Below are positions 1 through 10,500 of a stretch of DNA of 64,000 bases, piece by piece. The position numbers and the translations under genes are program-made. Positions within the stretch are counted from its first letter, which is position 1. Each line of letters starts with the position of its first letter. Source of the DNA: Dokdonia donghaensis DSW-1 (lineage in GTDB: Bacteria; Bacteroidota; Bacteroidia; Flavobacteriales; Flavobacteriaceae). The notes beneath the pieces are model-generated. The model ran no database searches and was not told the DNA's origin. It saw only the letters and a list, made by a program, of their open reading frames with translations. The DNA is taken from positions 308,001 through 372,000 of the forward strand of contig NZ_CP015125.1 of NCBI RefSeq assembly GCF_001653755.1, read 5' to 3'.

Positions 1-1534
1 CATTAGGATCAGTCATATCACCAGCTTCATCGCCATCGGTCACTCCATCTCCATCACTATCAGGATTCTGTGGATCTGTGGTACTACCATTTGGATCGTT
101 TGGAGTTGATGGATCATCAATTCCTGTTGTCTCCTCATTGTTAGTAAGACCATCCATATCACAATCTGCACTGTCGTAAGCAGCATCAGTCATTTCTGTC
201 TGGTTAGCTACTACTAAACTACAGTTATCATTAGGGTCTGTACCATCAAGGGCTTCTTGACCATCGGTTACTCCATCACCATCACTATCAATATCTAATG
301 GATCTGTAATCTCACCATCAGGATCTGCAGGGGTGGTAGGATCGTCAACTCCAGTAAGCTCTTCACCGTTATTTAAACCGTCCATATCACAATCAAGATC
401 ATTCCAAGCTGTCGTTGGCGTTACCGTTTGACTAGCAATCTCAAGAGCACAAGGATCATTAGGATCAGTCATATCACCAGCTTCATCGCCATCGGTCACT
501 CCATCTCCATCACTATCAGGATTCTGTGGATCTGTGGTACTACCATTTGGATCGTTTGGAGTTGATGGATCATCAATTCCTGTTGTCTCCTCATTGTTAG
601 TAAGACCATCCATATCGCAATCTGCACTGTCGTAAGCAGCATCAGTCATCTCTGTCTGGTTAGCTACTACTAAACTACAGTTATCATTAGGGTCTGTACC
701 ATCAAGCGCTTCTTGACCATCGGTTACTCCATCACCATCACTATCAATATCTAATGGATCTGTAATCTCACCATCAGGATCTGCAGGGGTGGTAGGATCG
801 TCAACTCCAGTAAGCTCTTCACCGTTATTTAAACCGTCCATATCACAATCAAGATCATTCCAAGCTGTCGTTGGCGTTACCGTTTGACTAGCAATCTCAA
901 GAGCACAAGGATCATTAGGATCAGTCATATCACCAGCTTCATCGCCATCGGTCACTCCATCTCCATCACTATCAGGATTCTGTGGATCTGTGGTACTACC
1001 ATTTGGATCGTTTGGAGTTGATGGATCATCAATTCCTGTTGTCTCCTCATTGTTAGTAAGACCATCCATATCGCAATCTGCACTGTCGTAAGCAGCATCA
1101 GTCATCTCTGTCTGGTTAGCTACTACTAAACTACAGTTATCATTAGGGTCTGTACCATCAAGCGCTTCTTGACCATCGGTTACTCCATCACCATCACTAT
1201 CAATATCTAATGGATCTGTAATCTCACCATCAGGATCTGCAGGGGTAGTAGGATCATCAACTCCAGTAAGCTCTTCACCGTTATTTAAACCGTCCATATC
1301 ACAATCAAGATCATTCCAAGCTGTCGTTGGCGTTACCGTTTGACTAGCAATCTCAAGAGCACAAGGGTCATTAGGATCGGTCATATCACCAGCTTCATCA
1401 CCATCGGTCACTCCATCTCCATCACTATCAGGATTCTGTGGATCTGTGGTACTACCATTTGGATCGTTTGGAGTTGATGGATCATCAATTCCTGTTGTCT
1501 CCTCATTGTTAGTAAGACCATCCATATCACAATC
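1..1534 (-). repeat. 456-bp tandem array encoding thrombospondin-3-like calcium-binding repeats
   Basis: The same sequence restarts at 1, 457, 913 and 1369, a period of 456 bp or exactly 152 codons; the array continues off the left edge and its homology ends near 1534. On the minus strand each unit holds three similar sub-blocks with aspartate-rich DCDMDGL and DSDGDGVTDG loops plus a conserved Cys. Copies differ by only a few bases (for example 157 versus 613). Confidence 0.9.
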
Positions 1535-4500
1535 AATACTATTCCATTCGATTGTAACGATAGCTAAGTCTTGATCCATAGCATTGTAAGAACAAGGGTC
1601 ATTAGGATCAGTCCCGCCATTAACTTCATCATCATTTGAAACACCATCACCATCACAATCCCCTAGTCCTTGTCCATTACATTCGTCAAAAGAAACAGAC
1701 ACCTGTGCTGGATCACTTATATTACCATCATTATCCATTACAGTATAAGATATAGGTGCTGGATCTTCTACAGATAATCCTGTACAAGTAGCATCTGGAA
1801 TACCCGCAGCAGTACAAGGTGTAAAAGTAATTGCACCCGTTACTGGGTCTACACTCCAAACTCCTACACCAGGATCAACTAAGTCTTCTCCAGGATTGGC
1901 AGTACCTACAATCTGTACCGTTGTAGGATCTACTACATCTCCATCAACATCATTAGCTAGTACATCAACAACCACAGGCACTCCTGTGTCATTACCTGTA
2001 CTCTCATCTAAGGTTGCAACAGGAACGTAATCAATTGTTACCGTAGCTGCATTTGATGGGTTACCATCATTATCATCTATCGTATAACTAGCAGGACTTG
2101 TTGGATCATCATTAAAACCAGCCTCTGGTGCAAAACTTATCTCACCAGTTACAGGATTCACCTCCCAAGCTCCTTCGCCAGGAACTGTATATCCTATAAT
2201 ATCACCATCTGCATCCGTCTGTACCATTGTTGCTCCAGTTGGAACTACTAAACTCACGCTCGTTACATCTAAGGTACCATCAGGATCCGCATCTACTCCA
2301 TTGCCATTATCAGCCGTTGGATTGATACTCACCGTAGCACCAGGTGTATTACCTAAACTCTCATCATCTTGTGCAACAGGTGGCTCTGCATCATACATCA
2401 CAGATACCGTAGCGGCATTCGATACATTACCATCATTATCGTTTATTGTATAAGTAATGTCTTGGGGATCTTGGGTAGATACTCCAACACAGCTAGCATC
2501 AGGAACTCCGGCTGCACTACAAGGGGTGAAGGTGATGGCTCCACTTACTGGATCAACACTCCAAACTCCTACGCCAGGCTCTACTAAATCATCACCAGGA
2601 TTCGCAGTTCCCACGATTTGAACTGTTGTCAAATCTAACGTACCATCAGGATCCATATCATTTCCAGCAACATCAATAACCACTGGATCTCCAGTCATAT
2701 TATTGACACTAGCATCATCCATCGCAACTGGTGGCTCTGGAATGAAACTCACACTGACACTTGCAGGTGCTGTAACATTACCTTCATCATCCGCAACCAC
2801 ATACTCAATATCGGTAGGATCTGCTGTGAATATCTCAGGACAATCAGGTAAAGAAACCACCGTACAAGGGGTAAAAGTGATGGCTCCACTTACTGGATCA
2901 ACACTCCAAGTACCCTCGCCAACAACCACTAAGTCTTCTCCAGGATTGGCAGTACCTACAATCTGTACCGTTGTAGGATCTACTACATCTCCATCAACAT
3001 CATTAGCTAGTACATCAACAACCACAGGCACTCCTGTGTCATTACCTGTACTCTCATCTAAGGTTGCAACAGGAACGTAATCAATTGTTACCGTAGCTGC
3101 ATTTGATGGGTTACCATCATTATCATCTATCGTATAACTAGCAGGACTTGTTGGATCATCATTAAAACCAGCCTCTGGTGCAAAACTTATCTCACCAGTT
3201 ACAGGATTCACCTCCCAAGCTCCTTCGCCAGGAACTGTATATCCTATAATATCACCATCTGCATCCGTCTGTACCATTGTTGCTCCAGTTGGAACTACTA
3301 AACTCACGCTCGTTACATCTAAGGTACCATCAGGATCCGCATCTACTCCATTGCCATTATCAGCCGTTGGATTGATACTCACCGTAACACCAGGTGTATT
3401 ACCTAAACTCTCATCATCTTGTGCAACAGGTGGCTCTGCATCATACATCACAGATACCGTAGCGGCATTCGATACATTACCATCATTATCGTTTATTGTA
3501 TAAGTAATGTCTTGGGGATCTTGGGTAGATACTCCAACACAGCTAGCATCAGGAACTCCGGCTGCACTACAAGGGGTGAAGGTGATGGCTCCACTTACTG
3601 GATCAACACTCCAAACTCCTACGCCAGGCTCTATTAAATCATCACCAGGATTCGCAGTTCCCACGATTTGAACTGTTGTCAAATCTAACGTACCATCAGG
3701 ATCCATATCATTTCCAGCAACATCAATAACCACTGGATCTCCAGTCATATTATTGACACTAGCATCATCCATCGCAACTGGTGGCTCTGGAATGAAACTC
3801 ACACTGACACTTGCAGGTGCTGTAACATTACCTTCATCATCCGCAACCACATACTCAATATCGGTAGGATCTGCTGTGAATATCTCAGGACAATCAGGTA
3901 AAGAAACCACCGTACAAGGGGTAAAAGTGATGGCTCCACTTACTGGATCAACACTCCAAGTACCCTCGCCAACAACCACTAAGTCTTCTCCAGGATTGGC
4001 AGTACCTACAATCTGTACCGTTGTAGGATCTACTACATCTCCATCAACATCATTAGCTAGTACATCAACAACCACAGGCACTCCTGTGTCATTACCTGTA
4101 CTCTCATCTAAGGTTGCAACAGGAACGTAATCAATTGTTACCGTAGCTGCATTTGATGGGTTACCATCATTATCATCTATCGTATAACTAGCAGGACTTG
4201 TTGGATCATCATTAAAACCAGCCTCTGGTGCAAAACTTATCTCACCAGTTACAGGATTCACCTCCCAAGCTCCTTCGCCAGGAACTGTATATCCTATAAT
4301 ATCACCATCTGCATCCGTCTGTACCATTGTTGCTCCAGTTGGAACTACTAAACTCACGCTCGTTACATCTAAGGTACCATCAGGATCCGCATCTACTCCA
4401 TTGCCATTATCAGCCGTTGGATTGATACTCACCGTAGCACCAGGTGTATTACCTAAACTCTCATCATCTTGTGCAACAGGTGGCTCTGCATCATACATCA

Positions 4501-7500
4501 CAGATACCGTAGCGGCATTCGATACATTACCATCATTATCGTTTATTGTATAAGTAATGTCTTGGGGATCTTGGGTAGATACTCCAACACAGCTAGCATC
4601 AGGAACTCCGGCTGCACTACAAGGGGTGAAGGTGATGGCTCCACTTACTGGATCAACACTCCAAACTCCTACGCCAGGCTCTACTAAATCATCACCAGGA
4701 TTCGCAGTTCCCACGATTTGAACTGTTGTCAAATCTAACGTACCATCAGGATCCATATCATTTCCAGCAACATCAATAACCACTGGATCTCCAGTCATAT
4801 TATTGACACTAGCATCATCCATCGCAACTGGTGGCTCTGGAATGAAACTCACACTGACACTTGCAGGTGCTGTAACATTACCTTCATCATCCGCAACCAC
4901 ATACTCAATATCGGTAGGATCTGCTGTGAATATCTCAGGACAATCAGGTAAAGAAACCACCGTACAAGGGGTAAAAGTGATGGCTCCACTTACTGGATCA
5001 ACACTCCAAGTACCCTCGCCAACAACCACTAAGTCTTCTCCAGGATTGGCAGTACCTACAATCTGTACCGTTGTAGGATCTACTACATCTCCATCAACAT
5101 CATTAGCTAGTACATCAACAACCACAGGCACTCCTGTGTCATTACCTGCACTCTCATCTAAGGTTGCAACAGGAACGTAATCAATTGTTACCGTAGCTGC
5201 ATTTGATGGGTTACCATCATTATCATCTATCGTATAACTAGCAGGACTTGTTGGATCATCATTAAAACCAGCCTCTGGTGCAAAACTTATCTCACCAGTT
5301 ACAGGATTCACCTCCCAAGCTCCTTCGCCAGGAACTGTATATCCTATAATATCACCATCTGCATCCGTCTGTACCATTGTTGCTCCAGTTGGAACTACTA
5401 AACTCACGCTCGTTACATCTAAGGTACCATCAGGATCCGCATCTACTCCATTGCCATTATCAGCCGTTGGATTGATACTCACCGTAGCACCAGGTGTATT
5501 ACCTAAACTCTCATCATCTTGTGCAATAGGTGGCTCTGCATCATACATCACAGATACCGTAGCAGCATTCGATACATTACCATCATTATCGTTTATTGTA
5601 TAAGTAATGTCTTGGGGATCTTGGGTAGATACTCCAACACAGCTAGCATCAGGAACTCCGGCTGCACTACAAGGGGTGAAGGTGATGGCTCCACTTACTG
5701 GATCAACACTCCAAACTCCTACGCCAGGCTCTACTAAATCATCACCAGGATTCGCAGTTCCTACGATTTGAACTGTTGTCAAATCTAACGTACCATCAGG
5801 ATCCATATCATTTCCAGCAACATCAATAACCACTGGATCTCCAGTCATATTATTGACACTAGTATCATCCATCGCAACTGGTGGCTCTGGAATGAAACTC
5901 ACACTGACACTTGCAGGTGCTGTAACATTACCTTCATCATCCGCAACCACATACTCAATATCGGTAGGATCTGCTGTGAATATCTCAGGACAATCAGGTA
6001 AAGAAACCACCGTACAAGGGGTAAAAGTGATGGCTCCACTTACTGGATCAACACTCCAAGTACCCTCGCCAACAACCACTAAGTCTTCTCCAGGATTGGC
6101 AGTACCTACAATCTGTACCGTTGTAGGATCTACTACATCTCCATCAACATCATTAGCTAGTACATCAACAACCACAGGCACTCCTGTGTCATTACCTGTA
6201 CTCTCATCTAAGGTTGCAACAGGAACGTAATCAATTGTTACCGTAGCTGCATTTGATGGGTTACCATCATTATCATCTATCGTATAACTAGCAGGACTTG
6301 TTGGATCATCATTAAAACCAGCCTCTGGTGCAAAACTTATCTCACCAGTTACAGGATTCACCTCCCAAGCTCCTTCGCCAGGAACTGTATATCCTATAAT
6401 ATCACCATCTGCATCCGTCTGTACCATTGTTGCTCCAGTTGGAACTACTAAACTCACGCTCGTTACATCTAAGGTACCATCAGGATCCGCATCTACTCCA
6501 TTGCCATTATCAGCCGTTGGATTGATACTCACCGTAGCACCAGGTGTATTACCTAAACTCTCATCATCTTGTGCAACAGGTGGCTCTGCATCATACATCA
6601 CAGATACCGTAGCGGCATTCGATACATTACCATCATTATCGTTTATTGTATAAGTAATGTCTTGGGGATCTTGGGTAGATACTCCAACACAGCTAGCATC
6701 AGGAACTCCGGCTGCACTACAAGGGGTGAAGGTGATGGCTCCACTTACTGGATCAACACTCCAAACTCCTACGCCAGGCTCTACTAAATCATCACCAGGA
6801 TTCGCAGTTCCCACGATTTGAACTGTTGTCAAATCTAACGTACCATCAGGATCCATATCATTTCCAGCAACATCAATAACCACTGGATCTCCAGTCATAT
6901 TATTGACACTAGCATCATCCATCGCAACTGGTGGCTCTGGAATGAAACTCACACTGACACTTGCAGGTGCTGTAACATTACCTTCATCATCCGCAACCAC
7001 ATACTCAATATCGGTAGGATCTGCTGTGAATATCTCAGGACAATCAGGTAAAGAAACCACCGTACAAGGGGTAAAAGTGATGGCTCCACTTACTGGATCA
7101 ACACTCCAAGTACCCTCGCCAACAACCACTAAGTCTTCTCCAGGATTGGCAGTACCTACAATCTGTACCGTTGTAGGATCTACTACATCTCCATCAACAT
7201 CATTAGCTAGTACATCAACAACCACAGGCACTCCTGTGTCATTACCTGTACTCTCATCTAAGGTTGCAACAGGAACGTAATCAATTGTTACCGTAGCTGC
7301 ATTTGATGGGTTACCATCATTATCATCTATCGTATAACTAGCAGGACTTGTTGGATCATCATTAAAACCAGCCTCTGGTGCAAAACTTATCTCACCAGTT
7401 ACAGGATTCACCTCCCAAGCTCCTTCGCCAGGAACTGTATATCCTATAATATCACCATCTGCATCCGTCTGTACCATTGTTGCTCCAGTTGGAACTACTA

Positions 7501-10500
7501 AACTCACGCTCGTTACATCTAAGGTACCATCAGGATCCGCATCTACTCCATTGCCATTATCAGCCGTTGGATTGATACTCACCGTAGCACCAGGTGTATT
7601 GCCTAAACTCTCATCATCTTGTGCAACAGGTGGAACAGCATAGGTTGCACTTACTTTAGCTGGAGTTGTTTCGTTACCTTCATCATCAAACACTGTATAA
7701 GAAATGTCCATAGGACTACCTTCGAATAACCCTGTACAACTAGCGTCTGGAACTCCTGCTGCACTACAAGGAGTGAAGGTAATCGCTCCACTCACAGGAT
7801 CTACACTCCAAACCCCTACACCAGGCTCTACTAAGCTTGTCACAGGAACACCTGGATTTGCAGGATCTATTATCATTACTGTAGTAGGATCAACAAGATC
7901 ACCATCTACATCATTTGTTAATACATCAATCACCACAGGATCTCCTGGCATAATACCAGAAACCTCATCTGCAGTTGCAACAGGAACGTAATCTATTGTT
8001 ACTGTAGCCTGGTTAGAAGTATTACCAGCATTATCGTCTATTGTATAACTAGCAGGATTTGTTGGATCGTCACTAAAGCCAGCCTCTGGCGCAAAACTTA
8101 TCTCTCCAGTTACAGGATTTACCTCCCAAGCCCCTTCACCTGGCACTGTGTACCCTGTAATATCACCGTCTGCATCCGTTTCTACCATCGTTGAGCCTGC
8201 CGGAACTACTAAGCTCACAGTTGTTACATCTAGGGTACCATCAGGATCGGCATCTACTCCATTACCATTATCTACAGTTGGATCTACACTTACGGTTGCT
8301 CCTGGAGAAGCCGGACTACTTATGTCATTCTGTGCTACTGGCGGAACACTTGGAACTGTTCCTTGATTGTCAGCTTCTATTGATAAATCTTCATTATTTG
8401 CAGTATCTGGATCATCTTGATCTGCCACTACAGAAGCTCCATTTGAAAAGGCACCCTCACTATCAATTGTTGCTGTAACTGTTATTGTCACATCATTCAT
8501 TGTTCCCGCAGCAATACTTGCTATAGTACAAGGCAGTGCGGTACAACCATTGGAGACATTTGTAATTGTTAAATTTTCAGGAATATCCGTGACTACAACA
8601 TTAGTTGCTTCATCAGGGCCTGCATTACTTACTGTTAATGTATACGTCACTGTATCCCCTACTCCATAAGGACTACTATCTACCAATACTTTATCAATAC
8701 TTACATCAGCCTGCGCAATACTAAGCGTAGCTGAACGTGTTTCTTTAAAACACACATTATCATCGTGTGTAATGACAACAAAATATTCTGTACCATCTAA
8801 GCCTGTTACATCATTTACTATTAATGAATCCGTATTTTCCCCACTATAATTAGTATCTCCTGCAGTAATAAGGGTTCCAGATGTATCTGGATCACCTATA
8901 TACCACATATAGTTTATTCCCGCATTTGCATTTCCAGGTGTTCCATAATTTGGAACACCTGTTGTAAATCCAGTCGAATTATCTGCAGTGGCCGTAACTG
9001 TAAAGGTTGCAGACTCACCTGTTGTAGCCGTTTGGTCAACAGGCTGCATTACCGCCACATTAACTTGTGTTGCAACTATTTCATTTCCGTTAGCACCATC
9101 ATACCCCCCCGTAGCAGGAGAACCTCCTGTAACGAGTCCGTCACTATTAACAGTAGTAGGTATTGCTCCTAAAATTCCATCTCCATTAGGGTCTAACCCG
9201 CCAGACTCTAAAACGTCATTACAGCCATCGTTATCTGAATCCAAATCTAAGCCATTTGGAATTCCATCCAAATCTGTATCAACTTCACAAGCCGGAGTAA
9301 ATTCAACATTAAACCCATACCCCCCTACAAAACCAAGGTTAGTATACCTTAATTCCACATTATCACCTGAGTTTATAGTAACATTTTCAGCCACTGAAGG
9401 TTGGGTGTCTGCACCACAACAAAAGGACTTAAAACTAACTCGTGTTCCATTTACAAAAACTTCAAATACGTCATCTACACTAAGTCCAGGTCCACCATAA
9501 GTAAGCTCGCCTGCCAATTCGAATCGTCTTTTAAATATAGTTTGATAAAAAGGCTGAAAAGGTATGTTATCATTATTAACACCTACATAATTTTCAGGAA
9601 CTAACCCTGTACTAGTATTTGTATCATATGGGCCAGTACCTGGGTAAGACCTTGAATCTGTAAAACTAAATGAGTTTATACCTAGAAATGCCTCCCCGTT
9701 AAAAATGGGTGTTCCAGGCGTTCCATCCAATTGAGTATCCTGATCACTTGTTCCAAAAGATGAGCCCGAAATAGCAAAATGACCCTCATAGTACTCAGCA
9801 TCCCAATATCCTACAGGAAAATTTCCATCCTCATTACCATCTGGCAAAACATTACCTACATTACTTTCATAACACTCTTCTGTATCTAAAATCCCATCAT
9901 TATCATCATCAAGATCACAACTATCACTTATTCCATCTCCGTCATTATCAGGATTACCTGATACAACAGCATCACAAGGATCTATCACAATATTATCTAA
10001 TGTAATTAGTGTATTATCTGTTGCTGGATTACCACCGACGTCAGTTACATCTGCAGTAACAGTGATAGGACCATTTGAAAGACTAGAAATATCCACATCT
10101 GTAGCTGTCCATACGCCACCCGTTACGGTTGCGGTGGTCGTAACAGTGTTTGTACCATCTGAGAATGTTACGGTTACAATCTGACCATCCTCGACATCTG
10201 TTGTAGTTCCAGAAGTGCTTACACTACCTACCTCTGCGCTATCTACAATATTATCACCTTCAATAGGAGTATCAATCGTTATGGTAGGCGCAGTTTTATC
10301 TCCATTTAATGTAATTATGAGTTGTGCTTGATCAGTTGCAACACCATCCGATAGTACATAATCAAAATCTTCTGTTAACGTCTGCCCTGTCAATAACCCA
10401 GCAACTGCGGGATTACTTGTATCTGGGGTATAAATATATGTTCCATCAGGGAATACCTCAATACTTCCATAAGTTCCCACAAAAACAGAACCACCTACAG

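Noticed and set aside
1..7633. CRISPR array or satellite DNA suggested by strong periodicity
   Set aside because: Periods of 456 and 1050 bp are exact multiples of three, the units are fully coding, and there are no short repeats with unique spacers.
2369..8478. Repeated short plus-strand reading frames (72, 95 and 125 codons) at 1050-bp spacing
   Set aside because: They are antisense shadows of the minus-strand adhesin repeats; the minus frame is open for over 12 kb and encodes recognisable domains.
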